This document shows positions 34,988 through 43,117 of a stretch of DNA of 64,000 nucleotides, one piece after another. How positions within the stretch are numbered: the stretch's first letter is position 1; each line of letters starts with the position of its first letter. The stretch is from assembly GCF_000987955.1 (NCBI RefSeq), contig NZ_LAZU01000056.1, positions 1-64,000 on the forward strand, in the 5' to 3' direction. The position numbers and the translations under genes are program-made. Under the pieces are notes generated by a model, which saw only the letters and a program-made list of their open reading frames with translations, did not search any database and was not told the DNA's origin. The DNA comes from Paenibacillus sp. DMB20. Lineage in GTDB: Bacteria > Bacillota > Bacilli > Paenibacillales > Paenibacillaceae.

Positions 34988-35242
34988 ATGAATAATTTCA
35001 AAAATGATCTACAGAAATTGAATGTTTCCAAGTTTAAGGCGGGTGAGATGACTCCTTGGAACGCTCAAAACGGGCAGTCGGCTCGACTGTGCTTCTTCTT
35101 CAGCTGTTTCAATTGCTTCAGATGCTCCAATTGCTTTAATTGTTTTAATTGTTTCAATTGTTTCAACTGTCACAACTGCCACAATTGCCACAACTGTCAT
35201 AACTGTCACCACTGTCATCATTGCCACCGTGGAGGACGGTGA
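34988..35242 (+). CDS. Thiazole/oxazole-modified peptide precursor, heterocycloanthracin type
   Basis: 84 residues. Leader about 1-33 (MNNFKNDLQKLNVSKFKAGE, like the heterocycloanthracin/sonorensin leaders), then a core with 15 Cys. From Cys40 to Cys79 every third residue is Cys, 14 in a row. The residues between change in blocks: CFN units, then four CHN and two CHH, ending HRGGR. At DNA level this is a 9-base-like tandem repeat. Cys would be cyclised to thiazoles by the enzymes encoded from 35534. Good ribosome site (GGAGGTAAG). His-rich second half is unusual and might bind metal. Confidence 0.9.
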   Translation: MNNFKNDLQKLNVSKFKAGEMTPWNAQNGQSARLCFFFSCFNCFRCSNCFNCFNCFNCFNCHNCHNCHNCHNCHHCHHCHRGGR

Positions 35243-35343
35243 GGTCGTTTTTGCCGATAAGGCAATGTTTGTGTCCATTATTGCTAACTGCTCAACGGAA
35301 ACAGTGGCTGCTTAATGGGAAGAGAAAAGCCCCTGTATCAATC

Positions 35344-35485
35344 TGAAGTGCACCCCCTAAATAGATTTTAGAAAAACCACGGTTAATCTAAACTCATTTT
35401 TAGGGGGTGTTTTACGTTGGCAACAAAGGACAAAAGTTCAAACGTTACAGTTATGAGGGACAAATAGCTGTACATAAGATTATTT
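35344..35485 (+). mobile_element. IS3-family element end (remnant)
   Basis: CACCCCCTAAAT at 35351 and ATTTTTAGGGGGTG at 35396-35409 form an inverted repeat like the end of IS150-type elements; then GNKGQKFKRYSYE at 35420-35458 resembles the start of orfA. The rest is gone. It lies between the precursor gene and its maturation genes. Confidence 0.5.
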
Positions 35486-35533
35486 GTGAAGTGCTGGGCA
35501 GATTGAGAACAGCTTACCGAGGAGAGGAATAGA

Positions 35534-37489
35534 ATGACAAATTTGAACCCTTCGATGCGTCTTAAGGTGAAAAGGGATACGTTTTTTCTCCCTGATTCTG
35601 GCGGTGTGTATTTTCGAAACAATGTAAGCTCGTTCCGCATGGAAGGAGAGGCGATCGATCAGTGGATTGAAATGCTGATACCCATATTCAATGGGGAGCA
35701 TAGTTTGGGGGACTTGACAGACGGATTGCCGGACCAACACCGGAACCAAGTATATGAAATCGCGGAAGTTTTATATCGTAATGGCTTTGTTCGGGATGTG
35801 GGCCAAGATGCACCGCATCAATTGCCGGAAGAGGTTCTTGAAAAGTATGCTTCTCAAATTGAATTTTTGGATCATTTCGGTGATTCGGGTGCATATCGAT
35901 TTCAGTCTTACCGTCAAGCCAAAGTATTGGTCGTCGGTTCCGGTCCATTCTTGATCTCGGCGATTTCCGCGCTGCTCGAATCCGGATTGCCCAAGTTTAA
36001 TGTACTGGTCTCGGGTTCGGATTCGACGGATCGGCAGCGGATGGCGGAACTTGCCGTATATGCCCGGAAAACGGACTCCGAGGTGGCCGTAGAGGAGGTT
36101 ACCCTACATAAGGAGGGGGGAAGTTGTTGGCGGGAGGCTGTGAGGCCGTTTGATTCGATTTTGTTTGCGTCACGTGACGATGTCGAGGTGCTTCGAGCCC
36201 TTCATGCGGCCTGCAAGGAGGAGAAGAAGGTGTTTATTCCTGCTGTATGTTTGCAGCAGGTGGGTCTGGCGGGGCCGCTAGTGCATCCGGACTTTGAGGG
36301 ATGCTGGGAGTCAGCGTGGCGTCGAATACACCAATCCGCAATTTCTAAAGACCCGCAATTGCACGCCTTTTCTTCCACGGCGGGAGCGATGTTGGCCAAT
36401 GTGATCGTATTTGAATTATTTAAAAAGATTACGGGAGCGAACGATTCGGAACCGAGTAATCGTTTTTTTCTGTTGAATTTGGAGACTCTCGAAGGACAAT
36501 GGCATTCGTTTATGCCTCATCCGCTTGTGACAGGATTTGGCGCACCTGAATTGATCCATGATTTCGATCTTCAGCTTGAACGGAGATTAAATAAAAGTGA
36601 GAACGGATTGATTCCTTACTTCAACCGGTTGACATCGGCGGAATCAGGGATTTTTCATGTTTGGGAGGAGGGGGATTTAAATCAGCTGCCGCTCTCCCAG
36701 TGTCGCGTCCAGGCAATCGATCCGCTATCGGAAGGACCGGCCGGGCTGCTGCCGGACATGATCTGTACCGATCTGACGCATGAGGGGGCGCGTCTGGAAG
36801 CGGGGCTGGCTGGGATTGAAGCCTATGTGTCGCGAATGGCCGATCTGTTCGTCCCGAAGCTCCCCTCCCATCAGAGAGTTGAAGGCAGCAGGATGGAAAC
36901 ACGGGAATTTATCGGCGTCGGAGCAGGAGAAACGGTTGCGGAGGGTATTTGCCGAGGGCTGCAAAGGTGCTTGGAGGAAGTGCTGGGCAAGCAGCAGGCG
37001 TGCCAGCTGCCTATTGTCTCTCGGGTACAGTTGCGTACGGTAGAAGATGAGCATTGCCTTTTTTATTTGCAGGCATTAACGACTATGAGGGAAGAGCCGA
37101 TGATCGCTTTGGGAGAGGAAGTGTCCGGATTTCCCGTTGTATGGGTCGGCACGAGCGATGGCTGGTATGGAAATGTGGGCTTAAATGCGGCAATGGCCTT
37201 GCGGAGGGCATTACAGCAGGCTCTGCTGGCAGTACAAAACCAACCGGATTTCCTCAAATCGCAAGTTTTGGAGTTTTCGTCCGTTCATCTGGAAGAACAG
37301 GTGCCGCTAAGCCTTGATATCCCCGCCTATGAAGTAACCTCACAACCTGAGGTTTTGCAGTCGGCCTTGCAGGTTTTGAAGCAGAACAAGAAGAGGATCT
37401 TGGTCTTTGATCTGGCATTAGAACCGTTTTTGAAGGAGGAAGCGGTAGGGGTTTTTGGCGTGGTGCTGCGAGAGGAGGGATCTCGATGA
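35534..37489 (+). CDS. ThiF-like thiazole-peptide maturation protein
   Basis: 651 residues. An N-terminal ~100-residue leader-recognition-like part (SLGDLTDGLPDQHRNQVYEI) is followed by a Rossmann region KVLVVGSGPFLISAISALLE, as in E1/ThiF-like proteins that work with YcaO enzymes. The family is the 'putative thiazole-containing bacteriocin maturation protein' found in heterocycloanthracin clusters. It should bind the precursor leader or regulate the cyclodehydratase. Ribosome site GAGGAG. Overlaps the next gene by four bases (ATGA). Confidence 0.85.
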   Translation: MTNLNPSMRLKVKRDTFFLPDSGGVYFRNNVSSFRMEGEAIDQWIEMLIPIFNGEHSLGDLTDGLPDQHRNQVYEIAEVLYRNGFVRDVGQDAPHQLPEEVLEKYASQIEFLDHFGDSGAYRFQSYRQAKVLVVGSGPFLISAISALLESGLPKFNVLVSGSDSTDRQRMAELAVYARKTDSEVAVEEVTLHKEGGSCWREAVRPFDSILFASRDDVEVLRALHAACKEEKKVFIPAVCLQQVGLAGPLVHPDFEGCWESAWRRIHQSAISKDPQLHAFSSTAGAMLANVIVFELFKKITGANDSEPSNRFFLLNLETLEGQWHSFMPHPLVTGFGAPELIHDFDLQLERRLNKSENGLIPYFNRLTSAESGIFHVWEEGDLNQLPLSQCRVQAIDPLSEGPAGLLPDMICTDLTHEGARLEAGLAGIEAYVSRMADLFVPKLPSHQRVEGSRMETREFIGVGAGETVAEGICRGLQRCLEEVLGKQQACQLPIVSRVQLRTVEDEHCLFYLQALTTMREEPMIALGEEVSGFPVVWVGTSDGWYGNVGLNAAMALRRALQQALLAVQNQPDFLKSQVLEFSSVHLEEQVPLSLDIPAYEVTSQPEVLQSALQVLKQNKKRILVFDLALEPFLKEEAVGVFGVVLREEGSR

Positions 37490-39429
37490 GCACGATCATT
37501 GCGATTGTTGGAGAAGGGGTATTGGCGGATTGTGTGAGCGGAGAACTGTCAACCCAATTTGAGGTCGTTCGTCAGATCGATTTCGAGACAGGGGTGCCGG
37601 AAGCGGCGGATTTGGTTCTGGTACTGCACGATGCTTGGCATCCTTACGTTCATCAAAAGGCGGAAGAGGTTTTGCAGCCGGCCGGCATCCCTTGGCTTCG
37701 CGGTTTCGTTTCATTTGGTGAGGGCATGATCGGACCGCTGGTTCGACCGGGTACGCAAGGGTGCTCCCAGTGTGCGGACGCGCGGCGCCTCATGGCAGGA
37801 CGCGAACGCAGGGAGATGCGGGAGCTGCAGCAGAGGCTGGTGACGCATGGGGGAATGCCGCGTGATGCATGGGCGTCGCGCACAGGACTTTTGCAAGCAG
37901 CTTATTTGCTGGCAGTAGAGGCGCGGAGGGTGTTACAAGGCAAACCGGTTCAAACGGAAGGGAGGGTGTTTTTAATCAACCTGAAGACGCTGGAGAGCAC
38001 ACTTCACCTTATTCTCCCTGACCCGCTGTGTCCGGTTTGTAGTCAATTGCCTGACGATTCATTGACGGCAGCCCATATTTCGCTCCAACCAAGTCCGAAG
38101 ACGAGCATAGACAGTTACCGCTGCCGTCCGATGGATGAGCTGAGCAAAGTTCTGACCAAAGACTATCTGGATTACCGGACCGGTTTTTTGAATGGGAAAA
38201 TGGTTGACTTTAAGTCGCCATTTGCCGATGTGAGCGTAAACCTGCCGTTGTTCACAGAGGACGTGGGAACGGCAGGTCGGACTCATTCCTATGCGGCGAG
38301 CGAGTTGACCGCCATATTGGAGGGGTTGGAACGGTATTGCGGTCTGGCACCGCGAAGCAAACGGACGGTAGTCCATGGCAGCTTCCACGATCTGAAAGAT
38401 CAAGCGCTCGATCCCGTAAAAGTAGGGGTGCACACGGAGGAACAGTATGCTAAACCGGGGGTTCCGTTCACACCGTTTAATCCTGACCAAGCCATCGATT
38501 GGGTATGGGGCTATTCGTTTTTGGAAGAGCGTCCGATTCTGGTTCCGGAGCAGCTGGCCTATTACAGCATGGGTTGCAGGCACAGCTTTGTGTCTGAAAC
38601 TTCCAACGGATGCGCGTTAGGCGGAAGTTTGGAGGAGGCTATTTTTTACGGCATATTGGAAGTGGTGGAGCGGGATTCGTTTCTGATGACTTGGTATGCG
38701 CAGCTGCCTCTCCCACGCCTTGACCTTGACTCCGCTAACGACCAAGAATTGCGGTTGATGATCGATCGTTTGAAGGCAGTGGCGGGGTTTGATGTGTTTT
38801 TCTTTAATTCGACGATGGAGAATGGGATTCCAAGCGTTTGGGGAGTGGCAAAAAACAGGAAGCAAACGGGATTGAATCTCATCTGTGCGGCCGGAGCCCA
38901 TCCGGACCCGGTACGGGCCGTGAAAAGTGCGGTTCATGAGTTGGCCGCCATGGTGCAGGCGCTTGACGAGAAATTTGATGCGAACCGGGAGACGTATGTT
39001 CGAATGTTCCATGATTCATCCCTGGTGCAAGAGATGGAGGATCATTCACTGCTTTACGGATTGCCGCAAGCGCAGGAACGCTTGCAATTTCTGCTGGATG
39101 AAAACCGTCCGTTGCGAACGTTTGAAGAGGAATTCAAGCGGAAGGCAAGGCATGCCGATTTAACCGATGATCTGAAGGACATTCTTAAGGCATTCCGCCG
39201 ACTGAATCTTGATGTGATCGTGGTGGATGTTACAGCGCCGGAAATCAAAAGAAATGGACTGCATTGCGTGAAAGTGCTGATCCCGGGCATGCTGCCGATG
39301 ACGTTCGGACATCAATTTACCCGCCTGGCAGGGTTGGAGCGTGTGCTCCGGGTACCTGTGGAACTCGGGTACGCGAAGAAGCCGCTGACGCTAGAGCATC
39401 TTAATCCATACCCACATCCATTTCCATAG
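37486..39429 (+). CDS. Fused E1-like/YcaO cyclodehydratase
   Basis: 647 residues. The N-terminal ~200 residues are the E1-like leader-binding partner with four zinc-type Cys (CSQCADARR and CPVC). The rest is the YcaO domain, which uses ATP to turn Cys, Ser or Thr into azolines: SELTAILEGLERYCG and NGCALGGSLEEAIFYG, then EVVERDSF supply the acidic metal/ATP site. The C-terminus is LNPYPHPFP, the Pro-rich ending needed for activity in YcaO cyclodehydratases. This C-D fusion is the usual form in heterocycloanthracin clusters. Confidence 0.93.
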   Translation: MSTIIAIVGEGVLADCVSGELSTQFEVVRQIDFETGVPEAADLVLVLHDAWHPYVHQKAEEVLQPAGIPWLRGFVSFGEGMIGPLVRPGTQGCSQCADARRLMAGRERREMRELQQRLVTHGGMPRDAWASRTGLLQAAYLLAVEARRVLQGKPVQTEGRVFLINLKTLESTLHLILPDPLCPVCSQLPDDSLTAAHISLQPSPKTSIDSYRCRPMDELSKVLTKDYLDYRTGFLNGKMVDFKSPFADVSVNLPLFTEDVGTAGRTHSYAASELTAILEGLERYCGLAPRSKRTVVHGSFHDLKDQALDPVKVGVHTEEQYAKPGVPFTPFNPDQAIDWVWGYSFLEERPILVPEQLAYYSMGCRHSFVSETSNGCALGGSLEEAIFYGILEVVERDSFLMTWYAQLPLPRLDLDSANDQELRLMIDRLKAVAGFDVFFFNSTMENGIPSVWGVAKNRKQTGLNLICAAGAHPDPVRAVKSAVHELAAMVQALDEKFDANRETYVRMFHDSSLVQEMEDHSLLYGLPQAQERLQFLLDENRPLRTFEEEFKRKARHADLTDDLKDILKAFRRLNLDVIVVDVTAPEIKRNGLHCVKVLIPGMLPMTFGHQFTRLAGLERVLRVPVELGYAKKPLTLEHLNPYPHPFP

Positions 39430-39488
39430 CATCAAAAATTGAAACGTGGCGTGGTTGACCGCCTTCGTTCATATAAGGAGAGACAAGG

Positions 39489-41069
39489 ATGAGTCTGAAG
39501 TCGTTTCTGCATAATCTGCATTATGACATTGACAAGACCAAACCGCCGGATTTGGTGGTGGATTGGGAAGACGGACCGCTCGCATACAAGCTTTATCGCG
39601 GTCTGCCTGTGGTTCCGTTATCTCCGGAAATACCGCTGACGCTCGAAGACGTTGAAGCGCCGGTGAAGCCCGATCTTCGTCGAATGGGTCATTTTCTCTG
39701 GTACGTATTCGGGCTGACTCAATTGTCCCAGTCAGTCCTTGCCTCGAATTCCATGGTACAAACAATGGGGCTGCTGCAGCTGTACAGGAGGTTTGTTCCT
39801 TCCGGGGGAGCGTTATATCCGAATGAGTTATACGTATATTTGAAGATGGAGGATTTGCCTGCAGGGATATATCATTATGATGTGGCGCACCACCGTTTGG
39901 TGCTGCTGCGAGAAGGTGATTTCGATTCTTATTTAGCCAGGGCTCTTGGTAATCGCTGTGACGTGTCGGCTTGCTTTGGCGCTGTTTTTGTTTCGACCAT
40001 GTTTTGGAAAAACTTCTTTAAATACAATAACTTTTCTTACCGTCTGCAAGGACTTGATGCGGGTGCGCTGATCGGGCAGCTCTTGGAAGTAGCGAAACGG
40101 TTTGGCTTTTCGTCGGGGGTGTATTTTCGGTTTCTTGATCGGGCCGTGAATGATCTTCTCGGGGTATCCGAACAAGAGGAGAGCGTGTATGCGGTTATTC
40201 CTTTGTCGGTGGAGCCTGCGAAATCTTGGTTTGCCAATAGGAATGAGGAAGAGGGGAATGTCTCCGCCACTGAATTATGCTCGGAGCTGCCGACGCTTCA
40301 GCATGATCATTACGTCCGGTCCCGGAGGGTCAAGGAATTTCCGATGTTAATCAAAATGAACGAAGCATCTCTATTGGAAACACTTCGGTCGATACCGCGA
40401 ATCGGGGAAGAGAAGATCGTTCCTTTCGGTGATCAAACGGTACCACTCCCCCGCGCGAAACGGTTATTGTATGATCTGGCGTCAGTAAGCCGAAAGCGGT
40501 ATTCTCCGGACAGTGATTTTATGATGAGCAAGGTAAGCCAAGAACAACTGGCCTTACTGTTGCAGGAGGCAATGGCTTCCTTCACCTATTGGAATGATTT
40601 GGATGAAGAACATGAGAACCTCGTTTCTCGCATCTCATTATACGTCTGTTTGTATAATATTGATGGTATTCCGGCAGGAGCTTACTATTATGACAGCGCT
40701 GCTCATGCGTTACGACCGGTACGTTATGGGGATTTTCGGCTTCAGCTGCAGCATGGGATGTCTTCCGATAATGTGAACCTGATCCAAGTACCGATATGTT
40801 TCCATATAGCAGGGGATAAGGATCATCTCACAGCAGCAATGGGGTATAGGGGATACCGAATCCAACAGATGGAAGCGGGGATGCTCGTTCAGCGTTTGCT
40901 GTTAGCAGCATCGGCTGTCGGGCTAGGGGGACATCCGCTCCTTGGATTCGATGCCAGACTATGTGATGAGATCTATAAGATGACTTCGCAAGGAATAACC
41001 AGCCTAATCCAAATCCCGGTAGGATCCTATCGTCACAGCCCCCGTTTAGCAGGAGGTTTACATGGCTAG
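39489..41069 (+). CDS. SagB-type azoline dehydrogenase
   Basis: 526 residues, two nitroreductase-like halves. The first has RRFVPSGGALYPNELYVYL and GIYHYDVAHH; the second has KRYSPDSDFMMSK and GIPAGAYYYDSAAHALRPV. These flavin enzymes oxidise azolines to azoles and so complete thiazole formation. AAGGAGAG ribosome site, 59 bases after the cyclodehydratase. No transporter, protease or immunity gene follows; the next item is a sugar-phosphate mutase fragment. Confidence 0.9.
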   Translation: MSLKSFLHNLHYDIDKTKPPDLVVDWEDGPLAYKLYRGLPVVPLSPEIPLTLEDVEAPVKPDLRRMGHFLWYVFGLTQLSQSVLASNSMVQTMGLLQLYRRFVPSGGALYPNELYVYLKMEDLPAGIYHYDVAHHRLVLLREGDFDSYLARALGNRCDVSACFGAVFVSTMFWKNFFKYNNFSYRLQGLDAGALIGQLLEVAKRFGFSSGVYFRFLDRAVNDLLGVSEQEESVYAVIPLSVEPAKSWFANRNEEEGNVSATELCSELPTLQHDHYVRSRRVKEFPMLIKMNEASLLETLRSIPRIGEEKIVPFGDQTVPLPRAKRLLYDLASVSRKRYSPDSDFMMSKVSQEQLALLLQEAMASFTYWNDLDEEHENLVSRISLYVCLYNIDGIPAGAYYYDSAAHALRPVRYGDFRLQLQHGMSSDNVNLIQVPICFHIAGDKDHLTAAMGYRGYRIQQMEAGMLVQRLLLAASAVGLGGHPLLGFDARLCDEIYKMTSQGITSLIQIPVGSYRHSPRLAGGLHG

Positions 41070-41123
41070 AAGAGCATGGATAAAGATCGTGTGAATCATA
41101 AAAGCCAGCCGCGAGAAGTTTTT

Positions 41124-41312
41124 TTGATGTCATTGTAGATCCGGAAAAAATCCAAAACGGGAAGTCGGATCCGAAGATATTTCTGACGGCAGCCCAAATG
41201 CCCAACATCTCTCCCGGAGCTTGCGTTGGCATAGAAGACTCCGCGGCTGAAGAGAAGCGATCAATGATTCCGGCATGTATTCCATGTTGGCGATTCAAGC
41301 AGAGCCTGTCAT
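41124..41312 (+). pseudogene. Beta-phosphoglucomutase-like fragment
   Basis: The frame reads VDPEKIQNGKSDPKIFLTAA and then GACVGIEDSAA, the KPDP and GIED motifs of HAD-type beta-phosphoglucomutases. After that it loses frame. Start and end are missing. Confidence 0.7.
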
Positions 41313-41329
41313 GGACAGGCTCTGAAATC
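41303..41329 (+). terminator. Hairpin after the TOMM cluster
   Basis: CAGAGCCTGTC / GACAGGCTCTG hairpin, followed by a modest T stretch. Probably ends transcription of the cluster or of the lost mutase gene. Confidence 0.6.
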
Positions 41330-41418
41330 AATCATTTTTAACATGAGAACAGACTACTGCTTTCTTGTAAAAGAATATGCGCAATTGCTATATGCAATGA
41401 TTTCTTTGATTTCTTTGT

Positions 41419-42549
41419 CTAGAATCCGATTTTCAAGCTCTCTCCCTCGACATAAACGCCTTCCGACCGGGTGATGGGCAGCTTTTGCTCTGCCGAAAAG
41501 CCGATCGTTTCTCCATCCCGCAAAGTAACGTTCTGTTCTACGACGTAACCGGCGATATCGATCAGAAAGTCGCGCAGCTCGGCAGGGGCGGCCTGGCTGT
41601 CCAGGACTTCGATTTCATCTTTGCCGAATGATTTAAGTCCGTAAGTATACCCGCTGATCCCGTTTTCGCTTCTGACGAGGCCAAAATGAACCAGATTCAG
41701 CAGTGGAAAGCTGTCATCGGGCTTCATGATTTCAGCCAATTCCAGAAAAAGTTGGGGCTGAAATACGGTGCCGGACATATAGATCCCTATGGCATTGGGA
41801 AGTTTCAAACAGCTTGCCGCCAGCTTCGTATACAGCCTGCCGCTATCCAGCGGGGAGCCTGAGCGGGTGAATACAGCCAGTATGATCTGGGCAACATGCG
41901 TTTTGACGACTTCCGCCGCTTCCGGCCAGAGATAATTTGCCTGCGCGTTATGTTCGGCCTCACCGTCAGGTATGGGAGCATCGACAAAGCTAACGGCTAA
42001 CGTAAAACCGTCCACCTCGAAGACAAGGATTCCTTCCTTTTCCTCGCCGGCGTTCTGATCTTCTCCATCTTCCGTTGAGCAGGAGATGTTCCAGTCTTGC
42101 AGCAAGTTCTTCTTCACTTGATCCAGATCGCATTCGGGCGAGTTCAGCAGAACGAACCCGTTGAAAATGCCGGATGAATCGCCCTCAGGCTTCGTGTCGT
42201 CATTTGGCGCTTGTTCGGCTTCAATGGCTGCCGCTTGCTTCATCCAGTATTCGCGGATCATTTCTACCATGGCTATCGCTTCCTGCTCCGCAGTAGCAGG
42301 GTCATAAAGCTGCATCTCACTGAAGATATGGCCGCAATGCTCGGTGTCAGATGGGCTTTCATAGCCGCCGCAGACGCCAAGAAGCCATTTTCCGAGCATG
42401 GTTTTTTTGTACTTGAATATGTAGTAATGCATTTCGTGTAAATCGAATTCTCCTGCAATTTCGATTTTGCTGGGCTTACGGCCGAGTTCGCGCTCATCCG
42501 CCAGCCAGTCGATCATGGATTCCATGGCCGCATGTTGTTGGGCTGTCAT
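41419..42549 (-). CDS. DUF4261-domain protein
   Basis: 376 residues, cytoplasmic. The N-terminal ~120 residues are helical with two Cys; the C-terminal part (VFEVDGFTLAVSFVDAPIPDGEAE, then YLWPEAAEVVKTHVAQIILAV) belongs to the DUF4261 family. The function is unknown. The middle is acidic and looks flexible. AAGGAGAG ribosome site. It is transcribed toward the TOMM cluster but separate from it. Confidence 0.7.
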   Translation of the reverse strand: MTAQQHAAMESMIDWLADERELGRKPSKIEIAGEFDLHEMHYYIFKYKKTMLGKWLLGVCGGYESPSDTEHCGHIFSEMQLYDPATAEQEAIAMVEMIREYWMKQAAAIEAEQAPNDDTKPEGDSSGIFNGFVLLNSPECDLDQVKKNLLQDWNISCSTEDGEDQNAGEEKEGILVFEVDGFTLAVSFVDAPIPDGEAEHNAQANYLWPEAAEVVKTHVAQIILAVFTRSGSPLDSGRLYTKLAASCLKLPNAIGIYMSGTVFQPQLFLELAEIMKPDDSFPLLNLVHFGLVRSENGISGYTYGLKSFGKDEIEVLDSQAAPAELRDFLIDIAGYVVEQNVTLRDGETIGFSAEQKLPITRSEGVYVEGESLKIGF

Positions 42550-42684
42550 TCATCTCTCTCCTTATATGAGGGTGTAATCCTATAATTGTATATTCTAACC
42601 GATCCGCCTCAAAAATAGGGAGGTTAATGGAAATCTTTTCATGACACTAGGCTGCGCAGCAATCGTGGAAACGATAAAAAATCC

Positions 42685-42719
42685 CGTTAAAGTAAACGCT
42701 GTGCTCTTTTACTTTAACG
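42685..42719 (-). terminator. Terminator on the minus strand
   Basis: CGTTAAAGTAAA / TTTACTTTAACG, perfect 12-bp stem; on the minus strand it is followed by a run of T. It overlaps the stop of the small frame at 42709-42879. Confidence 0.65.
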
Positions 42720-42879
42720 AGATGATATCTTGATGAGCGTCTTGTTCGTTCATTTTCCTCGACGGATATACGATTCTTGCTTTAATTGATCGTTTGGATA
42801 ATACCTCCGGGATACGTTCGCGCCGGTCCTGCGTAGCCGCAATCTCGTTGATTGTCTCTGCGCTTTTACTTATTAACAT
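42709..42879 (-). CDS. Possible small protein
   Basis: 56 residues beginning MLISKSAETINEIAATQ and ending in HQDIISLK, charged and soluble-looking. AGGA lies nine bases before ATG 42879, a weak site. The stop lies exactly in the stem of a minus-strand terminator, which supports a real transcript. Structured repeat copy C lies directly upstream. No family recognised. Confidence 0.4.
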   Translation of the reverse strand: MLISKSAETINEIAATQDRRERIPEVLSKRSIKARIVYPSRKMNEQDAHQDIISLK

Positions 42880-42891
42880 GCTGGCATTTCC

Positions 42892-43011
42892 TATAAGAAA
42901 AACTCTATCGACGTGTTTTCCCAGAAGACAGACCGCATTTAGCTGAAGTTTTTCTTGCGATATAGAATTCCATCAGCTCCGCTGATAACTTATAAATTCT
43001 ATATCTATAAA
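42892..43011 (-). repeat. Structured dispersed repeat, copy C
   Basis: Read on the minus strand it is almost the same as copy A (19715-19832): GATATAGAATT stem, ATCAGC hairpin, AAGAAAAAC stem, GCTAAATGCGGTC. The last hairpin has changed (CGTCGATAGAG). Confidence 0.85.
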
Positions 43012-43042
43012 TAAAAACGCCCCGCATGGAGGAGCGTTTTTA
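43012..43042 (-). terminator. Terminator of the amidase gene
   Basis: AAACGC(C)CC / GG(AG)GCGTTT hairpin with T runs on both sides; it lies downstream of the amidase gene on the minus strand. Confidence 0.6.
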
Positions 43043-43117
43043 TAACTGACCTGCAACCTATTGAAGCTTACATAATGAATGGGAGAGAAGGACCGTTTTT
43101 CAGAGGCTGTAATGCTG

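Noticed and set aside
35100..35222. CRISPR-like short tandem repeats
   Set aside because: The unit is 9 bases without spacers and codes for Cys-x-x; it is a coding repeat.
35009..35278. 89-codon minus-strand frame over the peptide precursor
   Set aside because: Its Val/Thr/Ile repeats are the mirror of the Cys-x-x repeat; the plus-strand frame has the leader, the ribosome site and the matching enzymes.
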